Assembly (NCBI GenBank): GCA_019828545.1
Contig: JACVRA010000303.1
Location: 67,920 to 131,919, forward strand
Source of the DNA: Paracamarosporium sp. OC-R06-R3
Lineage: Eukaryota; Ascomycota; Dothideomycetes; Pleosporales; Didymosphaeriaceae
Direction of reading: 5' to 3'
Length of the DNA: 64,000 bases
The position numbers were made by a program, and so were the translations under genes. Under the pieces are notes generated by a model. It did not search any database, had not been told where the DNA came from, and saw only the letters and a program-made list of their open reading frames with translations. Position 1 is the stretch's first letter. Each line of letters opens with the position of its first letter. Of the stretch, positions 54,700-64,000 are shown piece by piece.

Positions 54700-55163
54700 G
54701 GTCACATATGGGTACAGACAGGAGCTGGGGAATATTTCAGACTACATAGAAGTTTGCTCACCCGCTGAGGATGAGGATGCGGAGTACAAAGGAAGGTGCC
54801 TCGGCTTAGGCAGAGCCGCGTCCAGCCGCTTCTCTTGGCGTACGTATCCTTGCGGAGGGAGCAAACGCGGGGGAGCGCGTCGCGAAATTCAGCTCCGACG
54901 GCCATCGAGGCTATCAAGCACCAAGCATCAAGCCCGTCTGTCCCCTTTGTGCCCCGACTCCGGCGCGGCGTTGGTTACCTTGCGCGAGCAGGCGCCAGTG
55001 CTTATGTTCCGCATCAATCCCTCGCAGCCGCAAACGCTCACCTTGCTTACTCTGACTGCGCCTACTACGCGAGTGTACCATCGATCTATCTAGCAACGCG
55101 CGACTACCAAACCCCGTTCATTTCCCGAGCAGGCTGCATGCGCCTCGTCAGCTCCACGCAAAG
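54700..55163. promoter_or_regulatory. Divergent promoter region of mccA and the acidic-protein gene
   Basis: 464 bases separate the two start codons. Frames within it (54796-55167 and 54702-54917) show no family features. No defined control element was recognised. Confidence 0.4.
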
Positions 55164-56429
55164 ATGAGCGACTACGGCGACGACGACGATTACGGCGAGG
55201 AATGGCTCTACGTCGAAGATGAGTACATGCAGGCCGACGACCTAGCCGAACACGCAATTGCCTCGCCGCCCCCAATCGCATACGACGAAGACACACTCGA
55301 GGAGTGGGACCGCTTTGACTACTTCAACGACATCGAGTACGACTTCGAGGGCTATGACGACGCCAACTTCGTTCCCCATAACGGCGAGACGGGCCAGCCG
55401 AAGATTGGACAAAAGCGGAAGCGCGGAGCTTCCCCGGGTCGCAGCCAGAAGAAGCAGAGACTTGTCAACGGCGACAAAAAGCCTGCAGTAGACGTTGCGT
55501 GGCTGACCAACTCGCCCATCGTATGGCGCGCACAGAGGGAGAGAGGCGCAAAACCGAGGCCATTGCCGGACAACGTCGAGCCATACGCAGTGTTGAAGGA
55601 TTGGAGAGAGAAGCAGGCCAAGGTGCCGGATTGGGTTCAAAACCCATCACGTACACCCCGAGACGTTGGTGCGCCGTTGAGGGAGCCCACGTCAGTGGCC
55701 TCAGAGTCTCACATTGAGGACGAAGGAGACTGGGAAGACGAGGAGGACGAAGAAGAAGATGAGGGGTTTATGGAAGAGGAGGATAACGATGATGGAGAAG
55801 AACCAGGCGTTGATCCCACGGCTCTAATGGCTGCACTACAATCCCGTCTCGCATCTGCGGGCGGTCCACTGAGTGGAATGGATCCCCAACAGCTACTTCA
55901 ATTCGCTTTGCGTATGGCAAATAATCAGGATGCGGGAGACGACATTGCTGGTGAAATGGCAGACGTGATGCTGAATCAGGGCGGAGAGGATGAGGAAGAC
56001 GAGGAAGACGAGGAAGCAGAGTCGAACCTGGTGTCGTGGATCGCACAGCAACGCAACGGCAACAAGGACAAGTCTGCCGGCGACACTACTGGAGCAGCAT
56101 CAGCATCACTAGGTGTAAACCACGGCATCACTCCATCTTCTCAGGCCAAACGGGATACGCATCCGACGGATGAAACCATGATCGATGCCGGTCCAGAGGC
56201 GAATAGTGCTGCTGCATTAGAAAACAACAGCACACTAGAAGTTCAACAAAAGCCGCACTCCTTGGAAATCAAGCAGACATCTCGCAAACGCAAGGGCGAC
56301 GGCTCCACGGATTCCCACGCTGCTTCACCCAAGAAACGTGCTACGAAGACTCACGAAGCACCGACTGCAGCACATAAGCCAAAGTCCAATCCAGCGAAAA
56401 CTACACGCAGCGGACGCTCTCGACGATGA
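55164..56429 (+). CDS. Acidic nuclear-looking protein, unknown function
   Basis: Single exon of 421 residues from ATG 55164. The first 75 residues are very acidic and Tyr-rich (GDDDDYGEEWLY, EWDRFDYFNDIEYDFEGYD). Then comes a basic segment KRKRG...KKQR, likely a nuclear localisation signal, and a more ordered-looking block at about 110-165 (VAWLTNSPIVWRAQRERG, YAVLKDWREKQAKVPDW). Two long Glu/Asp runs follow (about 190-215 and 275-290), flanking a hydrophobic helix (LQSRLASAGG, LLQFALRMANNQD). The tail is Lys/Arg/Ser-rich with RKRKGD and SPKKRATK. The make-up resembles histone chaperone-like or ribosome-biogenesis proteins, but I recognise no family and assign no function. Confidence 0.75.
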   Translation: MSDYGDDDDYGEEWLYVEDEYMQADDLAEHAIASPPPIAYDEDTLEEWDRFDYFNDIEYDFEGYDDANFVPHNGETGQPKIGQKRKRGASPGRSQKKQRLVNGDKKPAVDVAWLTNSPIVWRAQRERGAKPRPLPDNVEPYAVLKDWREKQAKVPDWVQNPSRTPRDVGAPLREPTSVASESHIEDEGDWEDEEDEEEDEGFMEEEDNDDGEEPGVDPTALMAALQSRLASAGGPLSGMDPQQLLQFALRMANNQDAGDDIAGEMADVMLNQGGEDEEDEEDEEAESNLVSWIAQQRNGNKDKSAGDTTGAASASLGVNHGITPSSQAKRDTHPTDETMIDAGPEANSAAALENNSTLEVQQKPHSLEIKQTSRKRKGDGSTDSHAASPKKRATKTHEAPTAAHKPKSNPAKTTRSGRSRR

Positions 56430-56909
56430 ACGTTATACATCAACGAAAACTATCAATCTAGTGCGTCACGTGTATATGTCCTGACCACCCAAGACGGCGA
56501 CACCCTACAACCGAACATCCCACCCGAATACCTTATCAATTGTATACAACGTCTCGTCCGCACGTTTCATCCCGACTCGTCGTGCGGCAGTGCCATTAGA
56601 AACCCCGATGGCCTCCCGTCTCGATCCATCCTACCAGACCACTGCCTCAGGCCGCGTTTCACCACGCGGGGTCGGTTCCTAGACAGTGTGCAAGCGAAGC
56701 GCAGAATCCTCCTATCATATGTACATACATACATACACCAGGCATGCCGGTCACAGCTCTCGCCCCATCCCGGCAACGTCACATCGCACGTAGCAGGTGC
56801 AATCCCGCGAGCAGCATCTCCATGCTTTGCCCTTGGTCTTGCGCGAACCTGCGGCGGCATCCTGAGGTAATGGTAGCAAGGAGGAAGGCTTGGATAGCAC
56901 ATGGCATTT

Positions 56910-56930
56910 AGCTAGCTAGCTAGCTAGCTT
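56910..56930. repeat. TAGC tetranucleotide repeat
   Basis: Five units of the self-complementary TAGC/GCTA tetramer, like the array at 31443-31464. Confidence 0.85.
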
Positions 56931-58530
56931 TCACCCAGACCTTGGCCTCGGCCTCAGATACACAAGTTCAATCCATCCAGTTCCATTAGTACTTGAAACC
57001 CATTCTCCGAGCAAACCAAAGCACGTCGCAACCTATATAAAAAAAACCCACCCACCGTGACCTTCGCTCCCCTCCCTTCAAACCACCCCATTCCATCCCA
57101 CGCCTAACACAACCACCGCATCACATCCCATCCCATCCCCTCACACCCAACCAGCCCTACCACGCCGCACACACACACATTTTCCCTTCCCGTCCCTCCC
57201 AGCCCGTTCTCCTCGCACGCCCCCTAGCCCGTTCCCTCCCAGCCCAAACCCTGCTCCCAGCCCAACGTGCCGTGCCGTGCCCCACTTGCTGTCCAAATGC
57301 CGAGTGTAATTTCCCGGCTTTCGCTGTGCTTTGGGTTTACAAGCTGCGGTATGGTTTTGTATGGTGTTGATTTGTTTGGGTGGATGGTGTTGGGATGCGT
57401 GTATGTTTGGTTGGTTAGTTTGGTTGAGACTTGCGTGTGAAGATGGATGGGATGGGAAGCGCAAGACAGGACAGGACAAGACAGGACAGGGAATGTCATT
57501 GCCAGGATGGGAAAGCAAACGGGAGACAAAACCGGGGTACCGTTTGACAGGTCTTGGCCGGGCCGGGCTGCGCTGGGATGCGTTTCGCGCGCAAGAAGCC
57601 CGTCAGACATGGGAATGTGTGGCTGCCTGCACCCGCACCAGTTCGAATCGATAACGGAGGCTATGTAATATGCTTGGATGGACAGTCAGGTTTGCACACA
57701 CCACGCAATACAGCAAGTTACCCATCCACCTTCATCCTCCCTCCCTCAACTCTCCATTCAGTCTCTCTCTCTCCCATCACACCCCACCCATCCATCCAAA
57801 ACAGCAGAAACCGCGAGATGACCTCAGGGCGCCTAGCCGCGAACCTACTGCACCCCACCACGCGTTCGTTGCAAGGTGGGTCTAAAACGTGCGTGTAGGG
57901 AGAGCCCTGCGAGCGAGTCGATCGAGGGGAGGTTGAGCTTTGAGCTGGGTGTAGGCAGGTGTGGGATGGGATGGGATGGATGGTACTTGTCTTGTGGAAT
58001 TGTGTTAGGAGGGATGGAAGGGCGGGTGGATGTATGAAGCAAGCGCTCGACACGGCATCACAGCAAGAAGCGTAAAACGAACAATCCGCTACCGAAAACA
58101 CTCAATCCATTATTTTATCCCGCGATGACTCCAGCCAGTCTACCAGATCGACAGACAGTCCCTTGAACACCCACCCGCTAAGCTAAGCAGTCGGTCGTGT
58201 GCACGCGTAACCATCCATCCATCCGTCAATCATCGCACGAGTAAATCAAGTAATCCCACCCGCAAACAAACCGCCCATAACAACACCATTACCCATGTAA
58301 ATGCACAAAACGAGTTCGTCCCTTCTGCCCAGATCCCTTTTCCCGACAAAACATGAAGTTGCTTCTAAACCGCCGATGAAGAAAAAAAACTGACGTGATA
58401 CAGGGGATATAGAACAGAAGGATGAATGTATATATGTTCAGGCTGGAACAACGCTGGCAGGAAGGTCGTCTGCAAAGGAACATTACTTGCAGGACAGGGT
58501 ATCATATGCCGGTACAGGGTCTGCGCGCCC

Positions 58531-58564
58531 GTGGTTGTGGTTGTGGTTGTGGTTGTAGTTGTGC
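58531..58564. repeat. GTGGTT hexanucleotide repeat
   Basis: Four to five units of GTGGTT, the last ones slightly changed. It lies in non-coding DNA downstream of the DUF8032-like gene. Confidence 0.8.
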
Positions 58565-58827
58565 TTGTCATCGATCGAGTGTCATGTCGACGCTGAGAAT
58601 CGGTAAAGACGGTATTATGGGTCCTGACTCACGCCATATCGAGACCTCTGAAACAAGACTTCGAGGCCATCGACGAGGGGAGGTTAAGGATGCCCGCTGC
58701 ACGCAATCTTTGCCGTGACCGAAAGAGTTAATACCCCGGTCGCCTTGTAAGGGGCCCTTGCAAGCTCCCCCGGTAAAAGCGGGACGGTTGCAGATGCAGA
58801 CCGGGGCATGTTGGTTCGCCCGCACTT

Positions 58828-61800
58828 TTAAGGTGAAGACTCACGCCCTCTCTTCTTGTTTCTCTCAATTCTCTCGTTCCACCTGCGCTTGCCCACGCGC
58901 GTTTCAAAATGCGGCGCCACCGTGGCTACATCTTGTCCGTGGCCCATCATGCTGCTTCGCATCTTGTTGCGGTAGGCATCCACTGACGAGGTTAGTGTCT
59001 CTGCTGCTGTTCATGCGTGACGAATACTTACGAGATTTCTGCAGGAACAGAGTGCGTCCTGCAAAAACACGACTCTGGCTCCAGCTCATGCGGTAGCCGA
59101 GATCGTTGAGCGTAATCTCCTTCGACCGCTTCGCCCGCGTCAGACGCGGCTTCGGCACAGTCGTCTCGCCATCGAGTGTAGGAACTGGCACCGTAGTCCG
59201 ACCTCCCAATGGGAAGCTGGGATCGCTCTCGTTGTCAGGCTCGTCGCTGAAAACCTTGCTGCCTCGAGGGCTTGCAGGGGGTGACGTCATTTGCATGGCG
59301 AAGTAGCTGCGAGGGAACACAGAGTTGATCTTACGATAAGAGTCGGGCATCTCCTCCATCTTGACGCTGTCGAGAGTGACTCGCACACGCACGCGTGTTC
59401 CCCGTTGCGCATCGTCGACGAGAATGAACTTGCGCCGCTTGGCCTCCGGCAGATCGCCAAACATGGCTAGTTTGCGCTCCTCTTCGTCCTGCTCCTGTTT
59501 CGACACAGGGACCGACGAACCGTGCGATGATCGTGAATGGTGGCCCATAGGGTCATGCATCGGAGGAAGGCCGCCGGAACCGGCAACCGACTCGTTCGGT
59601 GGGTAAGTGGGGTAGAAGTTGTGAGTCTCGCGAACGTCGCTAGGTGACTGCTGGCCGTTAGGCGCTTGGTGGTGATGGGTGTTTGCTTCTGGGCCATGAT
59701 TAGCTGTGAACAAAAGAAAATAGACTCGCACGATTAAATGCACAGTATCCCTCCCGTACCGTCTAATCAAGATAGACATGTATAGTAATGTGTAGTGTGC
59801 TTTGTGTATGTGCATGGGGTGTGGTATCTCAAAGGGGAATTACATGCAAGGAGCGTAATGTACAGGCAAGTGCAGAAACGACAGATGGTATCATTCAACA
59901 TCCAAAACCAAACAAGTGCGCAAATCGCAGCATCACATCTGGTGAAACATACCGCTAACGTCATTACTTCCTCCTTGAGGTCCTCCCGGGTGTTCGTGAT
60001 GGTGGTGCATCTGAGGTCCACCCATACCCATGCTCGGCTGCTGGGGTGGTGCAGCCATGCCGGCTGAATTGGGAACACCTGGCGCAGCTGGCCCATTTGG
60101 CCCTGCCATGTGGTTGCCATGTGGTGCTGCAACAGCCTTTCGGTTGTTCATCTTGGCCATCCTCCTCACTCGTCGACTCCTGAGGCGCGGGTCTTGGTTG
60201 CTGTTGCGCCAGCTGTCGACGGCTCGCTGGATCAACCCGCGCTTGCCTCGCAGGCACGGGTTCAGCTGCGCTAGCGCCCAGCCAACCGTGTTGCACTCGG
60301 TCTCATAGTGCAGTCGGTTACCCTTGTACTGCTCCTTGTTGCAGCATGCGCGCGGGTAGACGCAGTTCTCCGTCTTAAAATCCTGGGGGAGCTCATCTAC
60401 GTTGATCGACTCGACATCGCAGCGAATCGTGTACTCCATCTTCACCCTGTCGCGGCTGTACTCGAAAGCAATCCACTGCACGCCATTCTGGTCTTGCCGG
60501 ACTACCAGCGGTGTAGTCGCGGGGATGGGTCCCGGTGCCGCATTCGGGTTTACATTCGCCGCCGAAGGAGGACCGTTGTGCATGCCTGGAGTGCCGACAG
60601 GAGGTGCTTGAGGCGGGGCCTGGGGCGGGCCAAGTCCTGACGGTGGTCGTTGGAGGGGCGTTTGTGACATGCGCGATTTGGGGCTCCCCGTCATACCAGG
60701 CGTCTGAGGGTGGGGCTGGTGCGGATGGTGCATCTGCTGACCTTGCTGGTGGGACATCAAGAGCGAGTTGGTAGGCATTGGCTGTTGTTGCTGCTGGGTC
60801 GATGGGTGCTGGGGATACGGCGACTGCTGTGGAACTCCGCTTGACGCATAGGGCGTGTAGTACATGGACTGCGGCATCTGGCTGGGTGGCTGCCCGTAGA
60901 TGGGCCGTCCATGCTGGTCATGCTGTGGTGATTGCACAGAAGCTGGCGAGTTGGACTGCGGGGTGTGGTAGGATATCGGCGGGAACCCCGACCGGTTCAT
61001 GGTCGCTGCGGCCATGAGCTCTGGTGTTTCTGATGTTGGGGTCAGCGCGCTTGTTCGGATGTGTGCATCGAGCTAAGCGGGAGGGAGAGATGTTGGTTCG
61101 GAGACGCGTCCGAGGGCCATATGACGCGTCTTGGAGCCACGGAAAGACGCGTCGAACCGCCCATGTCCGCGGTAAAAAAAAAAAAAAATAACGTACCTGA
61201 AGAAGAGTAATTGCTGGGCGCGCTGTTGGTGCTGTAGGGGCTGGGATGCGCAGGGTAATAAGGGACTTCCTGCTGCGGCGGTCCTGGGGGTCCTTGAATC
61301 TGTTGGACGTAGGGCGATTGATGGGGCGGCGGGACCTGCTGGGTGGACGGGTGCGGCGAAGGATAGTGGGCAGTGGCGGGCGACTGGGTGGGCTGCGACT
61401 GATGAGGCGACTCGGGGTGCTGCTGGTGGTGCTGCTGGTGGTGCTGGACCACGGCCGGCCTCGGATGGTGTTGAGGATGCGGGTGGTGGGCTGGCGGAGG
61501 CAGGCCTTGCTGCGGGTGGGGGTGATGCTGGAGGATTCAGGGTCAGCACGGCGCCGTGGCCCTAGGATATGTACAAGAGAAGAGGCAGAGCAGACGAGAG
61601 GCAGGGGAGGTGTTGGTGGGCGGGGATGCGGGGTGTCGAGGTGCGGTCAGGTAGCGCGGCGGCGGGATGGGTGGCGTGGGCTTGGGGGCTGCAGCAGGCG
61701 GGATGCGAGGGCAGGGTCTGGAAGGGGACGGGCAGAGGTATAAAACAACAGCCAGGCGTCGACGGCGCTGCTGGGCGACGACTTGACAACACAGCAGGCG

Positions 61801-62248
61801 GGCAGCAGTGGGCTTGCGGAGCTCATGGCGGAGCAAGGATGCGCCTGCGCGGGCGGTGACAAGAGGCGGCCAGCATCGCAGCGCCGGGCTCGGGGGGTGC
61901 GACCGTGTGCAGGGGCGGCGTTTGGGAGCGCGAACAGGGCTGCTTGGCGGGAGAGGGCTGGAGGGCATACCATGTCCTACCGGCGGCGGGCGAGGGTGCG
62001 GCTTGCAGATTGTGCAGTATGCAACGCTCGACTCGATGCAACGGGCGACGGTGCTGGAGTGGTGCGGGCGCTGGGCGCTGCTGGTGGAGAGAGGCGATTG
62101 CGTCGCGGGGACGGGGATGGGTCGAGGGACGATGGAGCGACAGGCGACAGGGGAGAGGGCGACTCACCATTCTCTGCGCGGCGCCTGGAGCCGGCTCTTC
62201 CTTATACCTGCGCTTGACGTCGGGCGCATGCGACTGCGACTGCGACAT
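58828..62248 (-). CDS. Large two-domain fungal protein, probably DUF8032 family; likely nuclear
   Basis: Five exons (62168-62248, 61197-61527, 59953-61029, 59032-59703, 58828-58982) give 771 residues; total length and every phase agree. Exon 1 (MSQSQSHAPDVKRRYKEEP) precedes an unusually long 640-base intron and is the least certain part. The region about 28-310 is His/Pro/Gln-rich. Then comes the conserved block IAFEYSRDRVKMEYTIRCDVE, ending with CVYPRACCNKEQYKGNR, ECNTVGWALAQLNPCLRGKRGLIQRAVDSWRNSNQDPRLRSRRVRRMAK. A second block lies near the C-terminus (RKFILVDDAQRGTRVRVRV, INSVFPRSYFAMQ, then LGYRMSWSQSRVF, LDAYRNKMRSSMM and VAPHFETRVGKRRWNER). The basic runs and disordered flanks suggest a nuclear DNA- or chromatin-binding role, which is inference. 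The family name is from memory. Confidence 0.8.
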
Positions 62249-64000
62249 TGTTATAATTACCAGTGTGGTGTCGATGGCGAGGCCCGCGCGTCTTGGACGA
62301 GGGTGCGGTTGGGATGCAGTAGCGCAGCCTGCGCAATTTCACGCGCACAAGCCGCTAGACGGAGAGGGACTGCCTGGGCTGCCTGGGCTGCCTGTGCCCG
62401 CCGAGGTGGAGCGGGCGTGAAATAAACGTCAAACACCTAACGCCTCCCGGAGCCAGCCACCTCCCTGCTGGCCCTGCACCCACGGACGAGGAGCCTGTTT
62501 GGTCCGCCCAGCCCGCGGCTGCCCACGCCCGGGATCAGGGATCGCCCGCGATGCGCACCTTTATCAGGAACCGGCGTGGCTGACGGGCTGACTGGAGCGA
62601 GCGAGCGATGGCAGACGCAGACGGCGAGGGTGATGATGGCGAGGGGGTCGGTGGTAGACGTGATGGGCGTGGTCGTGGTCGTCGTGGTCGTCGACGTGGG
62701 TGGGTGTGTGCAGGTCGACGTCGAGTGAATGAAAAAGGCCTGGGCAACCAAACCACACCGTCACGTTATCTACCTACCTACCTACCTACCTACCTACTCC
62801 AGTCGCTCAGCTCCAGCACATCATCATCATCCTGCTCGGCTAAATCCGCCTGCTCCACGCTCTTATATCCGCGTCCAAATGCCCTCTCTCTCACCTTCTG
62901 CTTCCATCGCCGCCCCTGCAGCCCATGCAGCCGTCATGCTCACCCGCCCGCGGGCCTCGCTGCGTCCCGTCCGCACCACACCCTCCTCTCTCGCAGACGC
63001 CACAGATTCTGGCATGCTCGCGCTAGTCGACCGTTTTGCTGTTGCGCCGGCGGCCCACCGGCTTGCCTCTGGCTGTATTGCGTGGCTTCTCTGTTGTGGC
63101 GCCGCTAACCGCAACGGGCCCATGCATCTCATCGCAGCCTAGCCCACCCGCCACGAGGAGGCAGCTCGGAAATGTACCTTGGCCTGGAGCTTCGCGTGCT
63201 GATCGCCTGGCGCTGTCAAGATCGTGAGGCGGCGCGTGTCCCCAAACCGGTCGTTATGCCTGGAGAGGATCCCCTTCATGCCATGAGGCCAGTGCCCGGG
63301 GTGACTAGTTTCGCGGACTCGGCAGCTGGCCATGTTTAATGCATCCCTGAACGGCACCTATAGTCAGTTAAATTGCCCTTATGCGACCGATAAACAGGAG
63401 GCTAGAGAGTCGCGCCGCATCTGCTTGCCAGCCTGCACAGACGTCTCAAGAGGCACTTGCTGCTCGACTCTGATGAAACAGGCCGCGCGTTCGACGGACC
63501 CTTCATGCGCTTTCCAGAATCTGTTGTCGCGACAAGAAACACTTTGCGCTCGACACGTCGTTGGCTAGCCGCCCTGGACGATCGAGACATGGTACATGAT
63601 TAAGTAATGCTCCGACGGCGCTCGAGTGCGGAGAGCCCCTGGGACCATCGCGTTGGCCTGTCCAGCGACAAGGGAGACAGGCCAGGTACCGACAAGCCGA
63701 CAACTCTAAACCAACGCCTCGTTGGCAGCCTTCTTTTGCGCGCGACAAAGCCATTGTTCCTGGCCGCCACGGCGTCACTGTGCTGGCCGGCTGTCTGCCG
63801 AGTCTTCAACGCACGTCTCGGGGCGGGCGTGCCAACGATAACGGCGTCCCGAAGGTCGCGCAGGCCTGCCGCTCCGCCCACTCAGAGGCCGCGCTGCACC
63901 TCATCTCGAGTGGCACACGATGCTCTTCTGTGCGTCGCTCGCAGTCACGGCGGCGACATGCATCGACAAAGAGGTCAGCTGCGGTCGGCGGACCTGCCCC
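62249..64000. other. Upstream region of the DUF8032-like gene to the window end; no supported gene
   Basis: GC-rich DNA with CTAC repeats at 62769-62797 and several overlapping spurious frames in both directions. A frame with ATG 62879 on the plus strand is Ala/Pro/Ser-rich, with no family features. I see no gene running off the right edge. Confidence 0.45.
62769..62797. repeat. CTAC tetranucleotide repeat
   Basis: About seven units of CTAC in non-coding DNA about 0.5 kb upstream of the DUF8032-like gene start. Confidence 0.9.

Larger units (their letters stand above)
56430..58827. other. Convergent gene-free stretch with simple repeats
   Basis: 2.4 kb between two gene 3' ends with no supported gene. 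It contains TAGC repeats (56910-56930), C-rich tracts (57040-57250), an ACAGG-type run (57466-57490), short poly-A tracts and GTGGTT units (58531-58561). Confidence 0.5.

Noticed and set aside
57141..57610. Overlapping frames in C-rich DNA
   Set aside because: Low-complexity sequence with simple repeats; no ordered block or motif in any frame.

Overview
The window looks like nuclear DNA of a filamentous ascomycete (Pezizomycotina, perhaps Dothideomycetes; the class is a guess). The evidence is intron-bearing genes with short GT..AG introns of about 45-110 bp, fungal-specific families (HET domain, SSK1-type response regulator, AflR-like Zn2Cys6 factor, PTH11-like rhodopsin-domain receptor) and deeply conserved ascomycete genes (haspin, DOA10, TRS20, MRPL31, methylcrotonyl-CoA carboxylase alpha). 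I saw no bacterial features, CRISPR array, rRNA or convincing tRNA. Exon structures below were assembled by hand; where reading frames and conserved motifs join across the proposed introns I say so.

Layout. 0-7 kb: a secreted metallophosphoesterase/5'-nucleotidase-like gene (-), a gene-free stretch, then a HET-domain gene (+) broken by one frameshift and two stops. 7-16 kb: haspin kinase (-), SSK1 (-) and a small zinc-ribbon protein (+). 16-22 kb: an MFS transporter of the allantoate/pantothenate type (+), a one-membrane-span lysine-rich protein (-) and a thiol-methyltransferase-like gene (-). 22-32 kb: a gene-poor island holding an orphan AflR-like transcription factor (+), one candidate small secreted protein (-), an inverted repeat and simple-sequence DNA. 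32-43 kb: a divergent pair, a 1471-residue repeat protein that ends in KDEL (-) and the ER ubiquitin ligase DOA10 (+), sharing a 0.96 kb promoter region. 43-49 kb: the divergent TRS20/MRPL31 pair, an unknown nuclear-looking protein with a SUMO-interaction-like motif, and a rhodopsin-domain membrane protein (-). 49-52.4 kb: no gene, but old direct repeats with RIP-like transitions. 52.4-56.4 kb: the divergent pair of the methylcrotonyl-CoA carboxylase alpha subunit (-) and an acidic nuclear-looking protein (+). 58.8-62.2 kb: a five-exon gene for a 771-residue two-domain fungal protein (probably the DUF8032 family).

Together these are mostly housekeeping and signalling genes (osmostress phosphorelay, mitosis, ER quality control, vesicle traffic, mitochondrial translation, leucine breakdown) interrupted by two accessory stretches (about 2.3-7 kb and 21.8-32 kb) and one repeat graveyard (49-52.4 kb). 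The most interesting items are the KDEL-ending repeat protein beside DOA10, the orphan AflR-like regulator in the gene-poor island, and the decayed HET gene.
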